From the NCBI GenBank assembly GCA_041946965.1, contig JBHGBM010000025.1, positions 1 to 64,000 on the forward strand: a stretch of DNA of 64,000 nt, written 5' to 3'. The position numbers were made by a program, and so were the translations under genes. Below the pieces are notes generated by a model. That model was not told where the DNA came from. It saw nothing but the letters and a program-made list of their open reading frames with translations, and made no database searches. This DNA comes from JBHGBM01 sp041946965. Its GTDB lineage: Bacteria > Acidobacteriota > Terriglobia > Bryobacterales > Bryobacteraceae. Numbering within the stretch: position 1 is the stretch's first letter; each line of letters starts with the position of its first letter. This document shows positions 44,342 through 56,633 of the stretch, piece by piece.

Positions 44342-46870
44342 TTACGGTCCGAATCGAACGTCCAAAGATCCAGCGCGCTCGCGTGTTTCCGGCTTCAGGC
44401 CGGTGAAGACGCGGAAATCGCGGCCCGGCTCGCCCACTTTCACCGTGTAGACGCCGGTGCGCGCAAACACGCGCGGCTGATACTCCGCGCCCCGGACGCG
44501 CAGCGTGTATATGTGCTCGCCCGTGGTTTCCTCCACCACCTGCACCACGGGGTTCCGCATTCCCTGGACCCTGAGGCGCGGCAGCCAGGCTTCCCCCTTT
44601 TTCGCGAAGTTGTCTTCAATTCCCACCGTCTTCGGCCAGCCCGGGAACTGCCTGGAGGCGGCGCCGGGTTGCGAGGCGTCCACCAGAATCGGCCAGCACT
44701 CGATGGTGATCTTGCCGCCGGGCTTATCGAAGCGCACGATGCCGTAGCCGGAGGCCTTGTCCATGAGCAGTTCGTACGGATGCTCGCGCCATTCCTTCTT
44801 GGGGTTGGCCACGGCCCAGACGGTCATCCTGTTGCCGAAGGCGTCCAGGTGCTCGCCGGTGTAATCGGGCATGCCGGGCTGGCGGTTTCTACCGGGAGCG
44901 TCCGGCTCGAACAGGCGCGGGTAGCCCGCCGCGATGGAGGGCACGGCGAAGCTCCAGCCGGAATCGTTCCAGTCCTCCACCCCCAGGTGGACCAGCGTGG
45001 GCAGGTGAGTGTCGCCCGCGTACAGGAAGGCGTACCCCTTGCGGATCTCGCGCACCGCCTGGTCGCGCCCGGAGTGCGGCCAGCCATTGGAATCCATATC
45101 GCCCACCAGGCGCATGAAACCCGCGCCGTGGTTGGTGGGCACGCCCGCGAACATGGTCTGGCTGAGGGCCACCTTGAAATCGGCGCCGCGCCAGTCGGCG
45201 GTCCAGTCGCGCACGAAGGCAAGCTGGCGGTCGCCCAGAATGGTCGCGCCGGGCGGATCGTAGGCGGCGCGGTCGAACTTGGGGTCCGTGATGTGATCGG
45301 CGCGGCCTCCCGTCTCCGGCGTAATGCCCTTCGGTCCGGATTTGAACTTGCGGTCCTCGAGAATGCCGAAGCTGATGCGCCCCCACAGCAGTTCGGTGTA
45401 ATAGACCGTGATGCCCTGCTCGGCCGGGCGCGGGTCATAGGCATCGGGCAGGTGCGAGGTCTGGGTGCGCTGCACCATGTTGACCCACTCGGCGGGCATG
45501 ACGTAGCCGCCGCGCTCGTGTTCCTGCTGCGCGACTTTGCGCCCGCCGGCGCCCCAGATGTTGCCTTGGTACACGTCGTGATCGTCGGGCAGGTGGACAG
45601 CCGGGCGGTCCCGCATCAGGCCGCCGAAAGCCCAGCCGAATAGAAACCATTTCCGCAGGTAATCGAGCGCGGCGGTGCGGATCGGCTCGCGCTGGATCCC
45701 GTAGCCCGCCACATTCTCGTAAATCTGATCGCCCGAGAAGAACAGAAGATCGGGGTCGTGAAAGCGGATGTTGTTCACCGTGGGGGTGTTGGGAAACCCG
45801 GTGTCCTGGTTCCCGGTGAAGCCCGCCACCACGATGGACGGCTTGTCCACGGGATCGCGGCGGAACGTGCCGGTCCAGTAGTGCTGCACCGTCTTTCCGT
45901 CTGGACGCCGGTAATCGTACACGAGGCGGTAGGGCACGTCGCGCGAAGCATCCCAGCCGGCGATGCGGAAGGTGGCCGTGTAAGCCAGGGTGTGAACCTG
46001 TTCGGTATCGATGGTCTTCCACGCCGCGCCCTCGCGCACCTGGAGCTGGACGGTCTGGCTGTCCTCGACGCCCAGCGGCGGCATCTGCGCGGTGAGCTTC
46101 AGGACGCCTTTCGAGATCGTGTACTGGGACCACAGAATGGGACCCCAGGCCTGTTCGGGATGAGCTTCCACGCGCGGTCCGGAGAGCCTCCAGTCGCGGA
46201 ACCAGAAGCGCAGGTTGCCGCCGCGCGCATCTCCCTGCCGCCGCGCGCGGGGCTTGCGCGCCGCCTCCCCGATCCAATCCGAGACCAGCGCGACGTTGCC
46301 GGCAAGTCGTTCTGACGGCACGGTCTCGACGGCCTGGGAGATCTCCCGGCCGGACTTGAGCGCTGCCAGAAGCAGGCGAGTGCCGCCCTGCCCGGGCGCG
46401 GCCGTCAGGCGCAATTCGAGGTCATCCAGCGTGGCGGAGGCGCCGCCGGCGGCCAGCGCGGCCGCAAGCTGCTTTTCGCCGATGAAAGTCTTGCCCGCCG
46501 TGGTGATGCCCGCATCCAGGCCCCGCCCGTGTATGGCCGCGTAGCGGTAATCGTCAATGGGACCGGAGATGCCGATGCGGAAACCCGCCCAGCCGGCCTC
46601 CAGCCGGCCCGCGGGCGCCCCCAGCCGGACGGACATGGAAAACGCCGCCGCGCTCTTCCCCAACTGATGCGTGAGCAGGTTGACGTTGCGATTGGCCCCG
46701 CTCACCGCGCATTCCAGCCGGCCGTTGGCGACACGCCAGTCCTGGAGCGGATTGGCCCAGTATTCTGGGCCGGCCCAGACGCGCTCGGTGTGCGCCGGAA
46801 ACGCGCTCTGAAACTCGGCGGCGGCCGGCGCGGATGCCGCCGCCAGCGCCAGAATCAAGAGATTACGCAT
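44342..46870 (-). CDS. PhoD-like phosphodiesterase/alkaline phosphatase
   Basis: An 842-residue exported protein; the ATG at 46870 gives the signal peptide MRNLLILALAAASAPAAA. Residues about 20-330 are an unassigned beta-rich region. From about 345 the PhoD metallophosphatase signatures appear: PDLLFFSGDQIYENVAG, HLPDDHDVYQGNIWG, and later FLYAGDTHLPTLVHLG. PhoD enzymes use Ca/Fe to hydrolyse phosphodiesters. The C-terminal 100 residues look like another beta domain (VYTVKVGEPGRDF). It may supply phosphate; no pho genes are adjacent. Confidence 0.82.
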   Translation of the reverse strand: MRNLLILALAAASAPAAAEFQSAFPAHTERVWAGPEYWANPLQDWRVANGRLECAVSGANRNVNLLTHQLGKSAAAFSMSVRLGAPAGRLEAGWAGFRIGISGPIDDYRYAAIHGRGLDAGITTAGKTFIGEKQLAAALAAGGASATLDDLELRLTAAPGQGGTRLLLAALKSGREISQAVETVPSERLAGNVALVSDWIGEAARKPRARRQGDARGGNLRFWFRDWRLSGPRVEAHPEQAWGPILWSQYTISKGVLKLTAQMPPLGVEDSQTVQLQVREGAAWKTIDTEQVHTLAYTATFRIAGWDASRDVPYRLVYDYRRPDGKTVQHYWTGTFRRDPVDKPSIVVAGFTGNQDTGFPNTPTVNNIRFHDPDLLFFSGDQIYENVAGYGIQREPIRTAALDYLRKWFLFGWAFGGLMRDRPAVHLPDDHDVYQGNIWGAGGRKVAQQEHERGGYVMPAEWVNMVQRTQTSHLPDAYDPRPAEQGITVYYTELLWGRISFGILEDRKFKSGPKGITPETGGRADHITDPKFDRAAYDPPGATILGDRQLAFVRDWTADWRGADFKVALSQTMFAGVPTNHGAGFMRLVGDMDSNGWPHSGRDQAVREIRKGYAFLYAGDTHLPTLVHLGVEDWNDSGWSFAVPSIAAGYPRLFEPDAPGRNRQPGMPDYTGEHLDAFGNRMTVWAVANPKKEWREHPYELLMDKASGYGIVRFDKPGGKITIECWPILVDASQPGAASRQFPGWPKTVGIEDNFAKKGEAWLPRLRVQGMRNPVVQVVEETTGEHIYTLRVRGAEYQPRVFARTGVYTVKVGEPGRDFRVFTGLKPETRERAGSLDVRFGP

Positions 46871-46944
46871 GGGATCACGTGTAACACGTCCCGTTTCGCA
46901 CAGTGCCGGCGGCCCGCGGCGCAGCATAATGATTTCAGGAAGCG

Positions 46945-47553
46945 ATGTTGCAGGCGGAGTTATTCTCCTTGCTGGAGGGCACTGCCGATGCCGCCTTCAC
47001 GGTGGACGAGCACGGGCGGATCTGTTCCTGGAACGAATCCGCCCGCAAGCTGTTCGGCTACTCCGCCGGGCAGGTGCTCAACCGGACCTGCGGCGAGCTA
47101 CTGGGGGCGCCCGCACCGCAGGTGAACGGCCACGCACCCGCCGCCTTCGACATGGAGGTGTCGGATCAATCCGGACGCCGCCTGTGGGTCAATATTTCCA
47201 CCGTGATTTACCAGGACGAGCGCAACGCACGCCGCCTGGTGGTTCATCTGGCGCGCGAGGTGACCGAGCGCAAGAAGGCGGAAGAGTTGATGCTCAAGGT
47301 GCTGGAACTCTCCCGGCAACTGGTCGCCCTGACCAGCGGGAAGGGCGGCCGCACGCCTGCCGCGCCGCTCTCCGAGCAGGAGCGCCGCATCCTGCGGGAG
47401 CTTTCGCGGGGCGGCAATTCGGCCGAGGTGGCCCGCGACCTCGGCATCGGGCTCCAGACCCTGCGCAACCATCTGCATCGCATCAATCAGAAGCTGCACA
47501 CCCACAACCGCCTGGAAGCCGTGCTGGCCGCCATCGAGCGCCGCCTGATCTGA
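46945..47553 (+). CDS. PAS-domain LuxR-type transcription regulator
   Basis: A 202-residue regulator. A PAS domain at about 1-105 begins LFSLLEGTADAAFTVDEHGR and ends HLAREVTERKKAEEL, the usual PAS-to-helix joint. A LuxR-type HTH follows (about 145-195) with LSEQERRILRELSRGGNSAE, IGLQTLRNHLHRINQKL and RLEAVLAA. It probably senses a small ligand or redox state and binds DNA. It lies upstream of the atp operon but no target can be named. Confidence 0.85.
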   Translation: MLQAELFSLLEGTADAAFTVDEHGRICSWNESARKLFGYSAGQVLNRTCGELLGAPAPQVNGHAPAAFDMEVSDQSGRRLWVNISTVIYQDERNARRLVVHLAREVTERKKAEELMLKVLELSRQLVALTSGKGGRTPAAPLSEQERRILRELSRGGNSAEVARDLGIGLQTLRNHLHRINQKLHTHNRLEAVLAAIERRLI

Positions 47554-47675
47554 ACCGCTTCCCGCACCCGTAAGCCGCTCGTTTCCCCACACTTGCGTGG
47601 GTGGGGGGTGGATGTTACGCTGGTGGCTTAAATATTTAGAGAGAAAACCAGGCAGCGCCTCGCCCTGTATCATCA

Positions 47676-48125
47676 ATGGAACAAATTCTGGACGCGCTCG
47701 GCAATCTGATCTTGAGAGCACTGCCCACCCTGGTGCTCGTGGCCCTTTTGCACGCGTATTTGAAGTACGTGTTCATCAAACCCATGGAGCGCGTGCTGGA
47801 TGCGCGCTATAAAGCCACCGCGGGCGCCAGGAAAGCGGCTGAAGCGAGCCTGGCGGCTGCCGCTGCGAAAACCACCGAATACGAAGAGCGGCTCCGCGCC
47901 GCCCGCGCCGCCATCTACCAGGACCAGGAGCAGATGCACGCCCGGCTGGAGCAGGAGCGCGCCGCGCAGCTCGCCGCCGCCCGCGCCGAAGCCGAGACCG
48001 CCATCCGGCAGGCCCGAGAGGAACTGGAGCGCGATGCCGAACAGGCCCGGGCCGGCCTGGCGCGCGAGAGCGAGTCGCTGGCCGCCCGCATCGCCGAAAG
48101 CATTCTCGGCGGGAGGGCGGCGTGA
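47676..48125 (+). CDS. atpF': ATP synthase F0 subunit b'
   Basis: A 149-residue protein with one N-terminal membrane helix (about 12-32) and a long Ala/Glu-rich coiled coil to the end (DARYKATAGARKAAEASLAA and on). It forms one strand of the peripheral stalk. The presence of a second, different b subunit right behind it makes this the b' member of a heterodimeric stator. It overlaps atpF by 4 nt and opens the operon. The 122-nt gap upstream holds CCCAC/GTGGG hairpin arms at 47586-47601. Confidence 0.88.
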   Translation: MEQILDALGNLILRALPTLVLVALLHAYLKYVFIKPMERVLDARYKATAGARKAAEASLAAAAAKTTEYEERLRAARAAIYQDQEQMHARLEQERAAQLAAARAEAETAIRQAREELERDAEQARAGLARESESLAARIAESILGGRAA

Positions 48126-48706
48126 AGCGGCTGATCCTGCTCTTCCTGCTCGCATTCGGCACGGCCATGGCGCAGCACGGCGAATCGCACGAAAAATCCG
48201 GCGAGGCCGCCCAAAGCCATGGCGGCGGCCACGGCTCGCTGGACGCCTGGAAGTGGGCCAACTTCGCGCTGCTGGCGGGCGCGCTGGGCTGGCTGATCAA
48301 GAAGAACGCCGGCCCGTGGTTCTCCGCGCGGTCGCGCGAGATCCGCAAACAGATGGTGGAGGCCGAGGAGCTTCAGGCCCAGGCGGAACGCAAAACCAGG
48401 GACATAGAGGCGCGGCTCGCCAATGTCCAGGCCGAGATCGAAACGATGCGGAGCGAAGCGCACGCCGAGGCGGTAGCCGAGGCCGAACGCGTGCGCCAGG
48501 CCACCGGCGCCGAACTGAAGAAGATTCAGCAGACGGCGCGCCAGGAAATCGACGCCGCGGGCAAGCAGGCCCGCCTGGAGTTGAAGCGGTACGCCGCGGA
48601 TATCGCCCTCGCGCTGGCCGAAACCCGCGTGCGCGCCGGAATGACTCCTGCGGCGCAGGACGCCCTGGTGCGTTCCTTCGTCCAAAACCTGGACGGGCCC
48701 TCCTAG
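48122..48706 (+). CDS. atpF: ATP synthase F0 subunit b with signal-peptide-like extension
   Basis: A 194-residue stator subunit. Unusually it begins with what looks like a cleavable signal (MKRLILLFLLAFGTAMAQHG) and a His/Gly-rich stretch (HGESHEKSGEAAQSHGGGHG), followed by the true membrane helix at about 42-62 (WANFALLAGALGWLI) and the coiled coil. If the first helix is cleaved, the N-terminus faces the periplasm. It is encoded between b' and delta, in the normal place. Confidence 0.88.
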   Translation: MKRLILLFLLAFGTAMAQHGESHEKSGEAAQSHGGGHGSLDAWKWANFALLAGALGWLIKKNAGPWFSARSREIRKQMVEAEELQAQAERKTRDIEARLANVQAEIETMRSEAHAEAVAEAERVRQATGAELKKIQQTARQEIDAAGKQARLELKRYAADIALALAETRVRAGMTPAAQDALVRSFVQNLDGPS

Positions 48707-48715
48707 GAAAACCGC

Positions 48716-49267
48716 ATGGCTTCTTCGGCTGTAGCTTCCCGATACGCAAACGCCCTGGTGGACGTGGTCACGGGCCGGGGCGCCGCCGCGGACCCGCAAC
48801 AGGTGGCGCGCGAGTTGCGTTCCTTTGCCGCCCTGGTGGCGGAATCGCCCGAGCTTCGCGAGGTGCTGACCACCCCCGCGGTTCCCACCGCCCGCAAGCG
48901 CGCCGTGGTCTCGCAGATCGCCGGGCGTTTGGGAATGGGCCGCGTGGCGCGCAATTTCGTGTTTGTGTTGATCGATCACCGGAGGGTGGCGGGCCTGGAT
49001 GCCGTGATCGACGATTTCGAAATCCTTCTTGACGAGCGGCTGGGATTCACCCGCGCCGAAATCAGCGCGGCCGGCCAGCTCAGCGAGGCGCAACGCGCCG
49101 CCGTGGTCGCGCAACTCGAGCGGCTGACGGGCAAACGCGTCCGCCCGCGGTTCGCGGTGGACGAGACCCTGATCGGCGGCGTGGTGGCGCGCATCGGATC
49201 CACGGTATACGACGGCTCGGTCCGCGGCCAGTTGAACGTGCTGCGGCGGCGGCTGGAGGCGGAGTAG
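48716..49267 (+). CDS. atpH: ATP synthase F1 subunit delta
   Basis: A 183-residue protein of the OSCP/delta family, linking the stator to F1. The N-terminal domain begins VASRYANALVDVVTG and the C-terminal part contains the family segments LTGKRVRPRFAVDETLIGGV and VYDGSVRGQLNVLRRRL. It lies between atpF and atpA as usual. Confidence 0.92.
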   Translation: MASSAVASRYANALVDVVTGRGAAADPQQVARELRSFAALVAESPELREVLTTPAVPTARKRAVVSQIAGRLGMGRVARNFVFVLIDHRRVAGLDAVIDDFEILLDERLGFTRAEISAAGQLSEAQRAAVVAQLERLTGKRVRPRFAVDETLIGGVVARIGSTVYDGSVRGQLNVLRRRLEAE

Positions 49268-49283
49268 CGGAACCAGAGGTTTT

Positions 49284-51678
<2,395 letters not shown>

Positions 51679-51692
51679 ATGACGAACTGAGT

Positions 51693-51770
51693 ATGGCCGC
51701 AGACGAACGCAGAGGCACACAGAGGAACACCTTGTTTAGTCTGCGTCTATCTGCATTCATCTGCGGCCAT
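51693..51770 (+). repeat. 78-nt hairpin (imperfect 31-nt inverted repeat) between atpG and atpD
   Basis: The arm at 51693-51723 (beginning ATGGCCGCAGACGAACGCAG) matches the reverse complement of the arm at 51740-51770 at 25 of 31 positions, with a 16-nt loop. The internal motif GCAGA recurs with about 10-nt spacing. This looks like an inserted repeat of the 'CGCAGATGAACGCAGA' type seen in several genomes, or an RNA stem that tunes expression of the beta subunit. It fills nearly the entire gap. Confidence 0.75.
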
Positions 51771-51783
51771 TAAGGATTTTGTT

Positions 51784-53235
<1,452 letters not shown>

Positions 53236-53241
53236 GACCCC

Positions 53242-53646
53242 ATGGCGGAGCTGTTCAGACTGGAAATCGCCACGCCGGAGCGCCGGCTGGTGGACGAGCA
53301 GGTGGACGAGGCGCAGATCCCCGCCCGCAACGGCTATATCGGCGTGCTGGCAGGCCACGCCCCGCTGCTCGCCGAGCTCGGCACCGGCTTCCTGAGCTAC
53401 CACGCCGGAAGCCGCCGCTGGCGCCTCGCCGTGCATCGCGGCTTCGTGGAAGTGCTGCCCGGGCACGTGCGCGTACTGGCGGACGCGGCGGAAAAGGCCG
53501 AGGACATTGACGTGGAGCGCGCCCGGCGGGAGATGGAGCAGGCCCGGCAGCAGCTCGCGAATCCCGCCCTCGGGGTGGACCCGGCCATGTCGCTCGAAGC
53601 CATCGACCGCGCCCGCGCCTGGCTCGACGCCGCAGACCGCAAATAA
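53242..53646 (+). CDS. atpC: ATP synthase F1 subunit epsilon
   Basis: A 134-residue protein with the N-terminal beta-sandwich (FRLEIATPERRLVDEQVDEA, IPARNGYIGVLAGHAPLLAE) and a C-terminal helical pair (RARREMEQARQQLANPALGV). It inhibits ATP hydrolysis and couples gamma to the c-ring. It closes the operon; genes for subunits a and c are not found in the window. Confidence 0.94.
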   Translation: MAELFRLEIATPERRLVDEQVDEAQIPARNGYIGVLAGHAPLLAELGTGFLSYHAGSRRWRLAVHRGFVEVLPGHVRVLADAAEKAEDIDVERARREMEQARQQLANPALGVDPAMSLEAIDRARAWLDAADRK

Positions 53647-53748
53647 CCTGCTACACTGGAAGTGTCTTTGATAGGTCCGCGTAACAATCTGGCCGAATTT
53701 GCACCTGCCTGGTTTGAACCGCACGATCCATCGAGAGAAGGAGTAACT

Positions 53749-54093
53749 TTGAAGAATATTTTCGTAGGCAACCTGGATTTCGGAGCAACCGAGTCCACCA
53801 TACGGTCGTTGTTTGAACCCTATGGCAAGGTGGAGCGCGTAAGCCTGATTACGGACCGGGACACCGGCCGGTCGCGGGGTTTTGCTTTCGTGGAGATGAC
53901 GGACGCGGCCGAGACCGAGCGGGCGATTGCGGCCCTCAACGGGATGAATGTCGACGGGCGTGCGTTGAACGTCAATGAAGCGCGTCCGCGGGAGAACGGA
54001 GGCGGCGGCCGCGGCTTTGGCGGCAACCGCTTCGGCGGCGGCCGCGGCGGCAGCGGCGGCGGACCCAGGCAGCGCCGGGAACCGCGCTGGTAA
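53749..54093 (+). CDS. RRM RNA-binding protein with glycine-rich tail
   Basis: A 114-residue protein from TTG 53749, set by a GAAGGAG site about 7 nt upstream. RNP2 is IFVGNL at 4-9 and RNP1 is RGFAFVEM at 43-50, the two motifs of a single RNA-recognition motif. The C-terminal tail is Gly/Arg-rich (GGGRGFGGNRFGGG). It is like the cold-induced Rbp proteins of cyanobacteria and other bacteria and probably binds single-stranded RNA. A GC-rich hairpin follows. Confidence 0.9.
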   Translation: MKNIFVGNLDFGATESTIRSLFEPYGKVERVSLITDRDTGRSRGFAFVEMTDAAETERAIAALNGMNVDGRALNVNEARPRENGGGGRGFGGNRFGGGRGGSGGGPRQRREPRW

Positions 54094-54099
54094 ACTGAG

Positions 54100-54342
54100 A
54101 TGAGGGCCGGCTTCCGGCCGGCCCCATTTCACTTTCGAGGCAAGATTATTCCGACCCGATCGAGAACGTCTTTTCAGAAACGCCAGAAAGAGATCGCCCG
54201 CATGGAGAAGCAGCGGGACAAGGCCGCCCGGCGTCTACAGCGCAAACTGGAAAAGCAGCAGGGAGCCGGCGCCGGTCCCGAGATCGAGGCCCAGGCGGAA
54301 GCGGGCGAGTTCGAGCGGCCCTCAGAAGAAGAACAGGCGTGA
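54100..54342 (+). CDS. Small basic/acidic protein, start uncertain
   Basis: The frame runs to 54342. The region from about 54150 on reads TRSRTSFQKRQKEIARMEKQ and then a long Lys/Arg-rich helix and an acidic tail (PEIEAQAEAGEFERPSEEE), resembling a small conserved acidobacterial protein. The ATG at 54100 would place the terminator-like hairpin inside the gene; no other ATG, GTG or TTG lies before the conserved part, so an ATT near 54147-54150 may be the real start. I list the longest frame. Confidence 0.5.
   Translation: MRAGFRPAPFHFRGKIIPTRSRTSFQKRQKEIARMEKQRDKAARRLQRKLEKQQGAGAGPEIEAQAEAGEFERPSEEEQA
54104..54124 (+). terminator. GC-rich stem-loop after the RRM gene
   Basis: GGGCCGG (54104-54110) pairs with CCGGCCC (54118-54124), and a tighter variant GGCCGG-CTT-CCGGCC is also possible. 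It starts 10 nt after the RRM stop and is followed by CCATTTCACTTT, a weak T-tract. It may end the RRM transcript. Confidence 0.5.
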
Positions 54343-54450
54343 CGCCGCCCGCCGCACGCTGCTGATCATGGTTCTGTGACCGGCAGCAGGCAGGAGCCGA
54401 ACTGCGCCGCAACCCACGGACAACTTCATGGCGGCAGCATATCGCAACCA

Positions 54451-55692
54451 TCAGCCGCGCGGGGCCCGGCAGATCACCAGTTCCAGATCCTTGGGAAGCG
54501 CGCCCCGGCCTCCGGTCTTGATCAGCGCTTCAAAATCGGGGAACTGCCCGCCGCGGGGTTTTTCCAACCGGCTGAGCAGGCGCGCCAGTGAAGACTCGTC
54601 CTCCAGGAACGCCGCACCCGCATTGATGGCGCTTCCGCCCGTCCCGGAGATGATGAGCACGCTGCCTGTGCCGCCCAGATTGGGCAGCAGCGCGATCATG
54701 CAATAGCCCACGCGGGGTTCGCCGGGAGCGGCGGCTGGCCGGTACCGGCCGGGCGCCGGCGGCCGGGCCCACGTATCCACGGGGAAGTAGACGCCCGGGC
54801 CGCTCTCGTAAGTCCAACGCAGCCCCAGCCGCGGTTCGAAGGGTTCGATCCACGGATTCGAGCGCGTGTTCCCGAACAGCACCGTGTTGGCGGTCCTCAG
54901 GTTGCGAAACGAGTAATCGCGGGCGAATTGCAGCGTGGCCGCGCGGCTGTGGAAGGCGGGGGCCAGCGCCGCGAGGCGCCACAGCAGATTGGCGGCGGCG
55001 TAGCTGGAGTGCCGCCGCAACATGATGGATTCCGCGGCCGCGCGATCCAGCCCGCCGCCGGCCGCGGCTTCTCCGGCCTTGCGCAGGTAGCTGCGATCGT
55101 AATACTCGGAGAGCCCGATGGGCCGGTTGAGTAATTCCTGGTAAAGCGCAATGGAGGCGTCGTCCAGCACGATGCCGGTTTCCCGCGCCGGGTCGAAAAT
55201 CCGCGACCAGAAGGCGCGCGCCGCGGGCCCGCCCCGCCACTCCGGCGTGGAGCGGGCGCGCTCGCCGCGCCACAGAATCCACAGCCAAACCGTAGCGCCG
55301 GCCAGCAGGAGCGCCACGGAGGCCAGGGCGGCAAGGCGCCAGTCGCGCCGCGGCCGCGGGGCCGCCCGCTCGCGGAACACGGGCACATAACCGCCCTTGG
55401 GGATCTCGATGGTCCACCGCTCGTCGCGGCCCTCGCCGGCAAAGTACTGCGCGAGCCGTTTGCGCAGCATGGAGGCGTGCACCCGCACGATATTGTCCGC
55501 CGCGGTGTCGTAATCCGGCGGGCGGCCGAAGACCCTGTGCCCGATCTCCTGCTCGTGCAAGTCCGCCGCGGCCCCCTCCAGCGCTTTTCCGCAGAGGTAG
55601 AGCAGCAGGTCCCGCAGCCGCGCCGATTTGGCCACGTAGCGGCTGCCGGCCACGCGTTCCACCACCGCCCGGCGGCTCTCCACGACCATCAT
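54451..55692 (-). CDS. Membrane protein with N-terminal winged-helix domain (CadC-like layout)
   Basis: A 413-residue protein. Residues about 15-110 form a winged-helix DNA-binding domain (YVAKSARLRDLLLYLCGKAL ... NIVRVHASMLRKRLAQYF ... IEIPKGGYVPVF). A single membrane helix lies at about 121-140. The rest is an exported domain with FARDYSFRNLRTANTVLFGN and TGSVLIISGTGGSAINAG. This layout is very common in Acidobacteria and recalls CadC/ToxR one-component regulators that sense outside signals. It is divergent from the Tat-exported isomerase gene, with a 113-nt gap holding a TATACT at 55730-55735. Confidence 0.8.
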   Translation of the reverse strand: MMVVESRRAVVERVAGSRYVAKSARLRDLLLYLCGKALEGAAADLHEQEIGHRVFGRPPDYDTAADNIVRVHASMLRKRLAQYFAGEGRDERWTIEIPKGGYVPVFRERAAPRPRRDWRLAALASVALLLAGATVWLWILWRGERARSTPEWRGGPAARAFWSRIFDPARETGIVLDDASIALYQELLNRPIGLSEYYDRSYLRKAGEAAAGGGLDRAAAESIMLRRHSSYAAANLLWRLAALAPAFHSRAATLQFARDYSFRNLRTANTVLFGNTRSNPWIEPFEPRLGLRWTYESGPGVYFPVDTWARPPAPGRYRPAAAPGEPRVGYCMIALLPNLGGTGSVLIISGTGGSAINAGAAFLEDESSLARLLSRLEKPRGGQFPDFEALIKTGGRGALPKDLELVICRAPRG

Positions 55693-55805
55693 TCTAAGTC
55701 ATTGCAGTTCCGCGAGATTTAACCCGCTCTATACTGTAAAGACCGCCTCCGATACGGTAAAATCGCTTGCCGCACGGGGCCGCTGCGCACTAGCATGAAG
55801 CAGTC

Positions 55806-56633
55806 ATGAAACCATTCGGCCTGAGCCGGCGGAGTGTGCTGGGCCTCTTCAGCGCGGCCGCCGCCCCGCTGCCCGCGGCCCCCACACGGGTGGGTTTCCG
55901 CCTGGGAGTCTGCTCTTATTCCTTCAATGCGTTCCAGCGGCGGCTGGCCATTTCAATGATGAAGGAACTGCGCGTTCATTACGCCAGCGTTAAGGACTTC
56001 CATCTGCCGTACTCCTCGACGCCCGAGGAGATCAAGCGCGCCCGCGCCGCATTCGAAAAAGCCGGTATCACCATCGTCAGCGGCGGGACCATCTACTTGC
56101 AGGATGAAGACCCGGCGGCGCTGCGCAAGTACTTCGAATATGCCCGGCGGTGCGGCATGCCCATGATGGTGGCGGCGCCCACCCGCGCCACCCTCCCGGC
56201 GGTGGAGAAACTGGCGCGTGAATTCGACATCCAGGTCGCGATCCACAATCACGGTCCGGAGGACCCGCATTTCCCCACCCCGAAGTCGGTCCTGGATGCC
56301 GTTAACGGCAGGGACCCGCGCATGGGCCTGTGCATGGATCTGGGCCACTCCCTGCGCACCGGGGCGGATGTGGTCGAGGAACTTGCGCGCGCGGGCACCC
56401 GGCTGCTTGACGTGCATATCAAAGACCTGGAGTCGCCCAAGGATAAGAAAAGCCAGTGCGACGTCGGGCAGGGCGTGATGCCGGTGGCGGCCATCTTCCG
56501 GCAACTCCAGAAGATGAACTACCAGGGATGCGTCAACCTGGAATACGAAATCAACGGCGACAACCCGCTGCCGGGCATGATGCACTCGTTCGGCTACATG
56601 CGGGGTGTGCTGGCGGGAATGGCGGCCGCATGA
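55806..56633 (+). CDS. Tat-exported sugar phosphate isomerase/epimerase-like TIM-barrel protein
   Basis: A 275-residue protein with a twin-arginine signal (LSRRSVLGLFSAAAAPLP) and a xylose-isomerase-like TIM barrel: RLGVCSYSFNAFQRR, GITIVSGGTIYL, IQVAIHNHGPEDPHF, GLCMDLGHSLRTGADVVEEL, LDVHIKDLESP and CVNLEYEINGDNP give the metal-binding Glu, His and Asp residues in order. The substrate is unknown. Its stop overlaps the first VOC gene (ATGA), opening a four-gene coupled run. Confidence 0.85.
   Translation: MKPFGLSRRSVLGLFSAAAAPLPAAPTRVGFRLGVCSYSFNAFQRRLAISMMKELRVHYASVKDFHLPYSSTPEEIKRARAAFEKAGITIVSGGTIYLQDEDPAALRKYFEYARRCGMPMMVAAPTRATLPAVEKLAREFDIQVAIHNHGPEDPHFPTPKSVLDAVNGRDPRMGLCMDLGHSLRTGADVVEELARAGTRLLDVHIKDLESPKDKKSQCDVGQGVMPVAAIFRQLQKMNYQGCVNLEYEINGDNPLPGMMHSFGYMRGVLAGMAAA

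Noticed and set aside
54825..54860. GGTTCGAAGGGTTCGATCC, resembling a tRNA T-arm
   Set aside because: It lies inside the coding sequence of the winged-helix membrane protein, and no acceptor stem or anticodon arm surrounds it.
55702..55735. TTGCAG and TATACT as a promoter for the Tat-exported isomerase
   Set aside because: The spacing is 22 nt, too long for a sigma-70 promoter; the TATACT alone is weak evidence.
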